Part shown: positions 46,211 to 53,686 of the stretch, one piece after another
Layout: every line of letters begins with the position of its first letter
Position numbering within the stretch: the first letter of the stretch is position 1
From: Pseudomonadota bacterium
GTDB lineage: Bacteria > Pseudomonadota > Gammaproteobacteria > Nitrosococcales > Methylophagaceae
Length of the DNA: 64,000 bases
Assembly: GCA_030576275.1 (NCBI GenBank)
Contig: JALIBN010000032.1
Span: 1 to 64,000 of the forward strand
Direction: 5' to 3'
Program-made: the position numbers and the translations under genes
The notes under the pieces: generated by a model
What the model saw: only the letters and a program-made list of their open reading frames with translations
The model's database searches: none
Told to the model about the DNA's origin: nothing

Positions 46211-46240
46211 AGAAAAGTGTCTGGGCAAATACCCAGACAC
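46211..46240 (-). terminator. intercistronic hairpin between ahpC and ahpF
   Basis: Nine-bp arms GTGTCTGGG (46217-46225) and CCCAGACAC (46232-46240) enclose a 6-nt loop, followed on the minus strand by TTTTCT. As a partial terminator or 3' stabiliser it would allow far more AhpC than AhpF to be made, a known expression pattern. Confidence 0.75.
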
Positions 46241-46255
46241 CTAATTCAATCTAAC

Positions 46256-46822
46256 TTAGATTTTGCCAACTAGATCAAGTGATGGTGCCAATGTTGCTTC
46301 ACCTGGCTGCCAAGATGCAGGACAAACTTCGCCTGGATGTGTTGCAGTGTATTGGGCAGCTTGAACTTTACGAACCAATTCTTTAGCAGAACGACCAATA
46401 CCTAGATCGTGAACCTCAGATACTTTTATTTCGCCTTCTGGATTGATAACAAAAGTACCGCGAAGTGCAAGACCTTCTTCTTCAATCATCACTTCAAAGT
46501 TACGGCTAATCGCACCAGTAGGATCTGCGATCATTGGGTAATTTATTTTTTTGATAGTGTCAGAAGCATCGTGCCATGCTTTATGCGTGAAGTGGGTATC
46601 AGTTGACACTGAGTAAACTTCTACACCCATTTCTTGAAGTTGTGGATAGAAATCAGCGAGGTCGCCAAGTTCTGTTGGACACACAAAAGTGAAATCCGCA
46701 GGGTAGAAAAATACAATTGACCATTTACCTTTTAGGTCATCTGAAGTGACAGGAACAAATTCACCGTTGTGATAAGCAGTGGCACTGAATGGTTTAACTG
46801 TAGAGTTGATTAATGTTGACAT
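46256..46822 (-). CDS. ahpC: alkyl hydroperoxide reductase subunit C (peroxiredoxin)
   Basis: Typical 2-Cys peroxiredoxin (188 residues). The peroxidatic C48 is in 'FTFVCPTELGD' and the resolving C167 in 'GEVCPASWQPG'. It reduces H2O2, organic peroxides and peroxynitrite and is regenerated by AhpF. AGAGGA lies 7-8 nt before the ATG. A promoter with adjoining repeated operator-like sequences lies upstream. Confidence 0.97.
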   Translation of the reverse strand: MSTLINSTVKPFSATAYHNGEFVPVTSDDLKGKWSIVFFYPADFTFVCPTELGDLADFYPQLQEMGVEVYSVSTDTHFTHKAWHDASDTIKKINYPMIADPTGAISRNFEVMIEEEGLALRGTFVINPEGEIKVSEVHDLGIGRSAKELVRKVQAAQYTATHPGEVCPASWQPGEATLAPSLDLVGKI

Positions 46823-46873
46823 AGTGTCATCCTCTTATTGTTTATTGAAGGCATTGTCTTAAACGACAGATTA

Positions 46874-46943
46874 CATTCTAAAGAAAAACATTCACTATAT
46901 CCAACGATTAATCCCTATAGCATTAATCGTCTAAGTCGATTAA
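46874..46943 (-). promoter_or_regulatory. ahpC promoter with repeated CGATTAAT operator-like sites
   Basis: On the minus strand TTGGAT (46898-46903) and TAGAAT (46874-46879) are 18 bp apart. Immediately upstream lie three copies of the 8-mer CGATTAAT or its complement, at 46904-46911, 46921-46928 and 46936-46943, in alternating orientation. Activators such as OxyR bind just upstream of the -35 of ahpC, so this is a plausible activator site, although the sequence is not a clear OxyR consensus. Confidence 0.5.
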
Positions 46944-47089
46944 TAAAAAACAAACAACAGGTAAAGAAAACTAAAAGGGTAACTCAATCGTCGTTTTTAA
47001 ACATTGATAACAACTTTCTCAGTTACAAGAAACAGCTAAAATCAAGTAGTGATTTCTAAACAGATACCAAGCATACAATCGACTTAAAT

Positions 47090-47672
47090 AATTGTTTATT
47101 TAGATTTATAGGCACTATGAAAGAGATGCCATAAACTGATGAGGCCATGTGCAAAAATGTAAGTGATAACAATACCAGTTAACAAACCGTGTATTTCTTG
47201 CATATTTTCAACCCAAGATGCGCTATAGGTCTACGCATAAAACCAGATTGAGCCTGATGATAAAACTAACACTATTGCACCAAACCCCAATCCTTGAACA
47301 ATAGCCGCTATCCCTTTGCTTTCAGGCCCAGGAAGTTGACGACGGTTTAGCTGAGACAAACCTGCTTTTAATTACTGATTATCCCCTGATAAGTAAGGAA
47401 AGAAATGTTTGAATCCATGCTTTTTAAATTCAACTAAGATAAAATAACCACCCATGGAACAAGTATTAGGCCGGTCACTATGTGAGCCCACGTAACATAA
47501 AATTCAATTACATTTGAGCTGATGGAGCCATTGTCATTGAAATCAATAAAGTTACTGAATATAATTTGAGTTAATACCAAAAGTAATGCAGCAAATATGA
47601 AATAGCCTTTTTACTGGCGTTTGCTGTTATTTTAAATAGGCCTGTATTGTTTGTTTGATCTGCATTTAACAT
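47090..47672 (-). pseudogene. decayed cytochrome b561-like membrane protein
   Basis: The minus strand encodes, in broken frames, a cytochrome b/b561-type protein. From an ATG at 47672 it reads 'MLNADQTNNTGLFKITANAS', then after a frameshift 'FEYVTWAHIVTGLILVPW'-like hydrophobic sequence, 'VEFKKHGFKHFFPYLSGDNQ', a TAA, 'LSQLNRRQLPGPESKGIAAI', 'GSIWFYA', a TAG, and 'EIHGLLTGIVITYIFAHG'. The His residues in the last segment would be heme ligands. At least one frameshift and two in-frame stops make it non-functional. Confidence 0.75.
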
Positions 47673-47973
47673 TCCTTTTGTATCAATCCTAGCTTAGACG
47701 ACATATTAATAGCCAATTCATTCGATGATGATGGCTTATTTCATGATGATCATTCGATATTTCTTAAACAAAAATTTCACTTAGACTTACGTTGACATAA
47801 GCCCGCCCGAGAAATATAGACTTAATATCTTAACAATAGATTAATTTGATGATACTGAAATGCTATAGTAAATTTTAGACAGTCATTAACCCCTAAAACA
47901 CCATCTAATTAGCTTCAAGAGGAATATCTTTGATTAATGATAGTTCAATGCCTTTAAATGTATTCTTAGTCTA

Positions 47974-48417
47974 ATGGAAATGCTATCTGAACTAGGATTA
48001 TGGAGTCTAGGCTTATCAGCATTCCTTGCTGCGACTATCTTGCCAATCAGCTCGGAACTTGTACTCTCAAGTTTACTCATAGCAGGTGAAAACCCAATTG
48101 CATTAATCATTATCGCCACCGCGTGTAATGTAATAGGCTCTCTATTAAACTATATTATAGGTCGCTGGGGCGCTGATACTATTCTGCACCGTTGGCTACA
48201 CCTAACACCGGCACAAACTACTAAAGCGGAGTACCAATTCAATCGTTACGGGAAGTTAAGCCTGCTATTTGCTTGGCTACCCGTTATAGGTGATCCGCTT
48301 ACATTTCTGGCTGGAATACTAAAAGTTAATATTGGACTATTCTTGGCACTGGTCACAATAGGAAAGCTCGGGCGATACTGGATCCTCACCCAAGCCATCT
48401 TGGCTAATCAAGGTTAA
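47974..48417 (+). CDS. YqaA-type DedA/SNARE-associated membrane protein
   Basis: A 147-residue membrane protein with about four helices and the motif region 'FNRYGKLSLLFAWLPVIGDP', characteristic of the short YqaA branch of the VTT/DedA superfamily. Relatives of this superfamily flip or transport lipids, but for YqaA itself no activity is established. Two close ATGs (47974 and 47980) are possible starts; neither has a strong ribosome-binding site. Confidence 0.82.
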   Translation: MEMLSELGLWSLGLSAFLAATILPISSELVLSSLLIAGENPIALIIIATACNVIGSLLNYIIGRWGADTILHRWLHLTPAQTTKAEYQFNRYGKLSLLFAWLPVIGDPLTFLAGILKVNIGLFLALVTIGKLGRYWILTQAILANQG

Positions 48418-48448
48418 GCAAACATACTCGCCAGATAAAACATTAATA

Positions 48449-48602
48449 TCAAGCGCTGGTTTCAATTAGCTTTACCCAATCTGTCAGTATCTTTAGCTGT
48501 CCTACAGAGATGTAGGATACACACCTTCAATGGAATAGCCAATAAGACGCCTACTGGCCAGCACAACCTGCCCCAAACAAGTATCCACAGAATTAATATC
48601 AA
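48449..48602 (-). pseudogene. possible remnant of a LysR-type regulator C-terminus
   Basis: On the minus strand one frame gives 'LGQVVLASRRLIGYSIEGVY' followed by 'PTSL' and a stop, and the next frame continues 'VGQLKILTDWVKLIETSA' and a stop. Together they resemble the last ~45 residues of a LysR-family effector domain ('YPTSR...K...LTDWL'). The match is by memory and short. The remaining bases from 48418 to 48727 hold only a 6-bp hairpin (TCCTAC/GTAGGA at 48500-48517). Confidence 0.35.
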
Positions 48603-48727
48603 CGGTTTGAGTATTCAGTCAGCATGTTTTAACATCATCATTTGGTCACGTTAATTTGTCTAGCTTTTATATTAGTTTACTTGGTTATAATTGAGATATA
48701 AATTCAGATCATAAAGTTGAGGATATT

Positions 48728-49186
48728 ATGAAGTTTGAGATTGCGATACATGGCGATGTGGCAGATTTATGTAAATTACTAGACTTACTTTTTGAACAAG
48801 AAATAGAGTTCAAGCCTGATTTACAAGCGTAAATTATGGGCCTAGAGTCAATTATCAATAATCCAAATACAGGTACGATTATCGTAGCTCGCGATAATGG
48901 CGAATTAATCGGTATGGTCAATATACTTTATACCTTATCAACAGCTCTGGGTGCTCGTGTAGGTATGCTTGAAGACATGGTGGTCAGCAAGTCAGCTCGT
49001 GATTGTGGCGTAGGTTCAAAGTTAATTGAGTTTGCATTCGAGTATGCTGAGGCGCTAGGTTGCAAGAGAATGACCCTACTCAGTGATCATAACAATGAAA
49101 CCGCTCATCGGTTTTATCAAAAACACAGCTTTTCTCGTTCATCTATGGTGGTCTTTCTTAAATCTATGGGTGACACAAATACCTAA
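48728..49186 (+). pseudogene. GNAT acetyltransferase interrupted by one stop codon
   Basis: From ATG 48728 (with TTGAGG upstream) the frame encodes 34 residues and then TAA at 48830-48832; the same frame then continues to 49186. The joined product of ~152 residues has the GNAT acetyl-CoA-binding motif 'ARDCGVGSKLIEFAFEYAE' and 'RFYQKHSF' near the end. Replacing the single TAA (CAA in an ancestor would fit) restores a complete protein, so the loss is recent. Restart at ATG 48836 would give a 117-residue fragment retaining the CoA site. Confidence 0.75.
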
Positions 49187-49297
49187 TAACTCAACTCATG
49201 TTAGCCGTTGGCCGTAACGGTTTTTATTATTGTACTGACGCTAGATGAATTGGTTGCTAATCGTAAATTAGTAACAATGCAGACTTATCAATATCAC

Positions 49298-49629
49298 TTA
49301 GCCTTTAAAATGACCTACGATCATTTCGAGTTCATTTGCTAACTTAGCTAACTCATCACTACCCAAAGCTATTTGATCAGAGCCGCCTATACTTGCCACT
49401 GAAAGATCAGCTATACCACGATATTTCTATTAATCTCTTCTGAGACTGAACTTTGTTCTTCTGATGCGGTAGCAACTTGGAAACTGAGGTGTGAAATTTT
49501 AGTGACCGATTCAATAATTCTTGATAAGGAAAGCGAAGCAACACCTGTCGTCTCGCCCATTTTCATCGCATTCTTGGTATCAGAATCAATTACTTGTAAT
49601 GCTATACGAGTATGAGCTTGTAGGCTGGC
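49298..49629 (-). pseudogene. C-terminal remnant of a methyl-accepting chemotaxis protein
   Basis: The minus strand reads an MCP signalling-domain tail: 'IIESVTKISHLSFQVATASE', 'EQSSVSEEINRNI', then after a 1-nt deletion near 49424 'GIADLSVASIGGSDQIALG' and 'LANELEMIVGHFKG' with its natural stop at 49298. The 5' end breaks off at about 49629, so the sensor, membrane and most of the hairpin domain are gone. Confidence 0.8.
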
Positions 49630-49827
49630 CTATTGGCTCATCACACTGAAAAAGCTAAACATGTGCTTGATTAAGGAGATATTGAAGAAGCACTCGCCGC
49701 CGCAAGTGCAATAGGTGATAATCGTTTGCAAAAGCAAGCACGAGAATACGCCTTAACTCAATCATTTTCTCACGGACATCACAACAACGTATATTTTGGT
49801 TTAAGAAAGGTTTAGCCAATGGCATAA
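49628..49827 (+). pseudogene. C-terminal remnant of a YpfJ-type zinc metallopeptidase
   Basis: The plus strand encodes 'LAHHTEKAKHVLD', a TAA, 'GDIEEALAAASAIGDNRLQK', 'SFSHG' and, after a frameshift, 'TSQQRIFWFKKGLANG'. This matches the conserved tail of YpfJ/KPN_02809-type neutral zinc metallopeptidases ('GDIEEAL.AASAIGDDRLQ... SFTHGTS.QR..WFK.G'). The HExxH-containing front is missing. It abuts the inverted MCP remnant at about 49628. Confidence 0.75.
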
Positions 49828-49972
49828 TACAAAGTTGCAGCACACTATAAAAAGTTGCAACGCATTAAATGCGAGAAGCTTATCGTTTTATTAGTAACAA
49901 GATATACTTTTGCATCTTTTTATTCTCCCATCATTCATGATGGATTACTTTTCTTTAAATGTGGAATTATTT

Positions 49973-50524
49973 ATGTCAGATGAAATTTGGTTCAGAACCG
50001 GTGAAGCCACCGTATTTGCTAGCGATGATCAAGGTACGGATGCGATGCCTGAAATTCTTATCGGTAGCGTTAAAGGCCCAGCAGGTCACGCATTTGCTAA
50101 CTTAATGGGTCAAACCGAAGGCCATACTCGTATGTTTGCCATTCGCGGAACTAATCAACAGGTTAAACCTGCGACTATCATGGTGCCAAAAGTTACAATA
50201 AAATCAAGTGCCTATGTGAATTTATTTGGTGGCCCAGTACAATCAGCTATTGCTGATGCAGTATTAGATAGCGTTATCGAAGGTGTTATCCCTGCCGATC
50301 AAGCCAATGATTTATGCATTATTGCCATGATCTGGATTGCGCCTGAGTGTGCAAAAAATCCAGATGTTGATCGCAAAGACTTATATCGCACTAACTATGA
50401 AGCAATGAAATTAGCTATTTCTCGTGCGATGAGTAACTCACCAACTATTGAAGAATTAACCGCGAACCGTCATAAAATTTCTCATGAAATGTATGATCCA
50501 GAAACTGGCGAATCTCAGTGGTAA
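49973..50524 (+). CDS. formaldehyde-activating enzyme (Fae) homologue
   Basis: The 183-residue protein aligns with Fae, which condenses formaldehyde with tetrahydromethanopterin in methylotrophs. Shared segments are 'GEATVFASDDQGTDAMPEI' with Fae 'GEALVGDGNEVAHID', then 'PATIMVPKVTIKS', 'VIPADQANDLCII' and 'NYEAMKLAISRAM'. The conserved active-site His in the Fae motif AHID is replaced by Met25 here (AMPE), so catalysis like canonical Fae is doubtful; paralogous Fae-like proteins of unclear function exist in methylotrophs. GGAA lies about 8 nt before ATG 49973; an upstream frame extension lacks family similarity. Confidence 0.78.
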   Translation: MSDEIWFRTGEATVFASDDQGTDAMPEILIGSVKGPAGHAFANLMGQTEGHTRMFAIRGTNQQVKPATIMVPKVTIKSSAYVNLFGGPVQSAIADAVLDSVIEGVIPADQANDLCIIAMIWIAPECAKNPDVDRKDLYRTNYEAMKLAISRAMSNSPTIEELTANRHKISHEMYDPETGESQW

Positions 50525-50623
50525 ATTATTACTAATGACAATGTTGATTACCCATCCCTTATAAATTTCAACGCAAGTTGAAACTATAAACACGCAAGCG
50601 GATGTGTTAGGTCTTACTGTTTT

Positions 50624-50674
50624 TCATTGTTCTCGTCATTCGCCATTTTGTGGGAATGACGAGAACAAATGAAA
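50624..50674. repeat. long inverted repeat downstream of the Fae homologue
   Basis: Arms of about 19-20 bases (50624-50642 and 50655-50674; core TTCTCGTCATTC with GAATGACGAGAA) surround a 12-nt loop, with a single bulge. No T-run follows on either strand. It may be a 3' stem stabilising the fae-like mRNA or a small dispersed repeat. The rest of the stretch 50525-50872 shows nothing I can name. Confidence 0.6.
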
Positions 50675-50872
50675 TATTAATTTCAATAAAACCGTAGATT
50701 ATTAGTTCAGAGCTAACATAAATTCAGTCTATGTACTTTTAAAGATCAAAATCATAGAGATACAGCTTAGCTTCATTTAAATTCACATTAATATTACAAC
50801 TTAGCTTCCACAGGCTCAATCTCCACGGTATGATTGCCGCAGTCAAATTCGACCTTGAGAGTAGGGATTTCC

Positions 50873-52348
50873 ATGTTGAAACAGTTGCAATCAAACCATT
50901 CAACAATAACGACTCTGATTTTAAGTTTATTATTGTTCACCTTCCCACAAATTTCATTTGCTTCTGCAGACGCGCATCTATTAGATTTAACTACCCATTG
51001 GATTGGATATGCATCCTTAGCGATTTTCTTCATTGCCTACGTTTTAGTTATCGCTGAAGAAAAAATTCACATGCGTAAATCTAAACCCGTGATGGTGGCA
51101 GCTGGCATTATTTGGGCGATGATCGCCCTTGTTTACGCACAACAAACGGATCCAGTATTCCATCATACAGCTGAGATAATGATTCGCCACAATCTGCTCG
51201 AATATGCAGAGCTATTATTATTCTTATTAGCAGCGATGACCTATATCAACACCATGGGTGAACGTGGTGTATTTGATGCACTGCGAAGCTGGTTAGTGAA
51301 TCAAGGCTTCTCACTCCGTACGATCTTTTGGCTAACAGGTCTTTTAGCTTTCTTTATTTCGCCGATTGCTGACAACTTAACGACAGCCTTACTGATGGCA
51401 ACCGTCGCCATGGCAGTGGGTGGTTCTAACCACAAGTTTGTAGCCTTAGCTTGTATTAATATTGTCGTGGCTGCTAATGCAGGAGGCGCATTTAGTCCAT
51501 TCGGTGACATTACAACATTAATGGTTTGGCAAAAAGGTGTTGTTGATTTCGGTGAGTTTTTCTCGCTGTTTGCACCATCAGTAGTCAACTGGCTCGTTCC
51601 AGCCGCTATCATGTCAATGGCAGTAGCGAATGAGCAACCCGCAGCACAAAATGAAACGGCCGCGATGAAAAAAGGTGCTTTAGTTGTTGTTAGTCTATTT
51701 TTGCTAACGATCACCATGGCAGTCTGTGCCCATAACTTTTTGCACCTTCCACCTGTTATCGGAATGATGACTGGTTTAGGCTTTCTTAAGTTATATGGCT
51801 ACACCATTAAAATGAAGGATAAAAAATCCTACTCAACATTGATTCAACAAGGAGAGACATCGCTTTCACTTGAAAGCACTGTAGAGCAAAAAGAACCTTT
51901 TAACATTTTCCAACAATTAGAACGCGCTGAGTGGGATACATTGATGTTTTTCTACGGCATTATTTTATGCGTGGGTGGTTTAGGTACAATCGGCTATTTA
52001 TCACATGGATCTGAGTTCTTGTATGGCGATTTAGGGCCGACAACAGCCAATATATTAGTCGGTTTAATATCGGCTATCGTCGATAACATTCCAGTGATGT
52101 TTGCTGTTTTATCAATGATGCCAGACATGAGTACTGGACAGTGGTTATTAGTTACTTTGACAGCCGGTGTTGGCGGTTCATTATTATCAATTGGTTCAGC
52201 AGCTGGGGTTGCAGTCATGGGTCAAGCCCGCGGTATTTACACATTTACCGCTCACCTGAAATGGATTTGGGCAATTGCCTTAGGTTATGCCGCAAGTATT
52301 AGCGTTCATTTATGGCTTAATGCCGACAAATTTCACCCTCTCACGTAA
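50873..52348 (+). CDS. nhaD: Na+/H+ antiporter NhaD
   Basis: An integral membrane protein of 491 residues with about 12-13 helices, of the NhaD branch of the ion-transporter superfamily. 'FFISPIADNLTTALLMATVA' and 'NAGGAFSPFGDITTLMVWQ' are the hallmark motifs with conserved charged/polar residues, and 'ISAIVDNIPVMFAVLSMMP' is the repeat copy. It exports Na+ (or Li+) at alkaline pH and has a cleavable-looking signal at its start ('TFPQISFA-SAD'). I use ATG 50873, with AGGGA before it, rather than the upstream TTG. A decayed SulP permease follows after 20 bp. Confidence 0.94.
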   Translation: MLKQLQSNHSTITTLILSLLLFTFPQISFASADAHLLDLTTHWIGYASLAIFFIAYVLVIAEEKIHMRKSKPVMVAAGIIWAMIALVYAQQTDPVFHHTAEIMIRHNLLEYAELLLFLLAAMTYINTMGERGVFDALRSWLVNQGFSLRTIFWLTGLLAFFISPIADNLTTALLMATVAMAVGGSNHKFVALACINIVVAANAGGAFSPFGDITTLMVWQKGVVDFGEFFSLFAPSVVNWLVPAAIMSMAVANEQPAAQNETAAMKKGALVVVSLFLLTITMAVCAHNFLHLPPVIGMMTGLGFLKLYGYTIKMKDKKSYSTLIQQGETSLSLESTVEQKEPFNIFQQLERAEWDTLMFFYGIILCVGGLGTIGYLSHGSEFLYGDLGPTTANILVGLISAIVDNIPVMFAVLSMMPDMSTGQWLLVTLTAGVGGSLLSIGSAAGVAVMGQARGIYTFTAHLKWIWAIALGYAASISVHLWLNADKFHPLT

Positions 52349-52368
52349 AAATAAAACAAAAGGGACAT

Positions 52369-52620
52369 ATGTTCTCAGCGTTTAGAAGATCGATAAAAAG
52401 TAAGACGTCTCTAAACTAGATTCAGCCTAATGTATTAGCTGGATTATCTTTTTAGCTGGATTATCTTTTAGGTGTTATTGCCTTGCCGCTGTCTATGGGC
52501 TTGGCAAGTGCCACTGTGGGCTAACCACAACAAGGTCTTTTGCTACACCGCATACTGCAAGGTCAATATTTCACGACCAACCTCAAGATTTATCGATGGT
52601 CTGGTGGTCACTGCGACTAT
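52369..52620 (+). pseudogene. N-terminal remnant of a SulP-family anion permease
   Basis: From ATG 52369 (AAAGGGA upstream) the frame reads 'MFSAFRRSIKSKTSLN', a TAG, 'IQPNVLAGLS', then, after a 17-bp tandem duplication, 'GVIALPLSMGLASATVG', a TAA and 'PQQGL'. These are the conserved first helix and entry of SulP permeases (sulfate or bicarbonate). The rest of the ~500-residue protein is missing. Position 20 bp after nhaD suggests the two were once an operon, perhaps Na+/anion coupled. From 52621 to 52798 I see no further feature. Confidence 0.65.
52436..52469 (+). repeat. 17-bp perfect tandem duplication
   Basis: TAGCTGGATTATCTTTT occurs twice head-to-tail at 52436-52452 and 52453-52469. 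The insertion of 17 bp shifts the SulP reading frame and is a replication-slippage type event. Confidence 0.9.
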
Positions 52621-52798
52621 TTAATCACCCACAAATAAGAGATTAAAATGTCACCCATCATAGTCTAGATGTTTAGGATAAATTTTAACCGCCTGATGAT
52701 AGGTGGTCGCAAGGATAATGAATTGATAGGTAATTGACGATCATGCACAAAGCCCGTCAATTTAATATTTAATGATAGAACCTTGAATTAGGTGTTTT

Positions 52799-53479
52799 TT
52801 AAAAATAGAGTCTGATAACTGTTTCTGCAACGCAGGCCAGTCTAGTGCTGTTATCAATCTCAATCCGCACTTCACGTACAATTTCCAATCCCCGTTTCAT
52901 CGGCACTAATTTGATCACTCGACTTCGAGCTCTAATACGCTTACCTACCTTAACTGGAAACGGAAAATAAACATGGTTAAGCCCACAATTTACGACCATT
53001 CTAGCTTCAGGATAAATACTTTTATCAGGATCAACACTATCTGTTAAGAATGGAATTAATGCCAAGGTTAAAAACCCCTGAGCAATCGTTGTTTTAAATG
53101 GAGATTCCTTACTTGCACGGACAGGATCGGTATGAATCCATTGCTGGTCACCCGTAACACTTGCAAATTGTTGAATGCATTGTTGCTCAAGTGTAAACCA
53201 TTCACCGACATAAGACTCTTCACCAAGCTGAGCATTTAAGCGGCTAAACACACTGTTTAATGGCTCACATTGTTTTAATAAGGCTTTTTTGTCATGGTAT
53301 TCATGGTCAAAAAAATGTAAATATGACTCCAAAAACTCAGGTACATTTAGCGTGTTAATGAACTTCTTATTGAAATTATTCGGCCAATCACGGAGTTGGC
53401 TCTCAAATTTATTGATTAATTCGCCACGAGTAGCTTGGTATTTATCATGATTTTTCTTAATTGATTCTACGATGCCCAT
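52799..53479 (-). CDS. MaoC-like hotdog-fold protein
   Basis: The 226-residue protein has an N-terminal helical extension (about 1-70) and a MaoC hotdog domain with 'VTGDQQWIHTDPVRA' and 'TTIAQGFLTLALIPFL', the hydratase-2 motif Asp/His segment. Such proteins hydrate enoyl-CoA or act in polyhydroxyalkanoate/fatty-acid metabolism; the precise substrate is unknown. AAGGAG lies 7 nt before the ATG. It is monocistronic. Confidence 0.85.
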   Translation of the reverse strand: MGIVESIKKNHDKYQATRGELINKFESQLRDWPNNFNKKFINTLNVPEFLESYLHFFDHEYHDKKALLKQCEPLNSVFSRLNAQLGEESYVGEWFTLEQQCIQQFASVTGDQQWIHTDPVRASKESPFKTTIAQGFLTLALIPFLTDSVDPDKSIYPEARMVVNCGLNHVYFPFPVKVGKRIRARSRVIKLVPMKRGLEIVREVRIEIDNSTRLACVAETVIRLYF

Positions 53480-53686
53480 TACAGACTCCTTAATTCCACA
53501 CGAACAGTATATTCCTAAACATCTTAATACTAGCTAATATTTTGCATGTACCATGGCCTAAAAAGCGTCAAAATTTATTTGTTGCCTGAATTTGTGCTGG
53601 TTTTCCTTAAAAGTCCATCAAAGATAGTAGAAATCACATTCAACTAGTATAATGTTGGATTGTGATATTTCCGAGTACAATGTTTC

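Noticed and set aside
46838-47059. A 73-codon plus-strand frame upstream of ahpC
   Set aside because: It begins with TTG, lacks a ribosome-binding site, has a low-complexity Lys/Asn-rich product and overlaps the ahpC promoter region, so it is chance in AT-rich DNA.
48728-49186. In-frame TAA in the GNAT gene as programmed readthrough
   Set aside because: There is no supporting structure or known TAA recoding here, and several neighbouring genes are plainly decayed, so a null mutation is the simpler reading.
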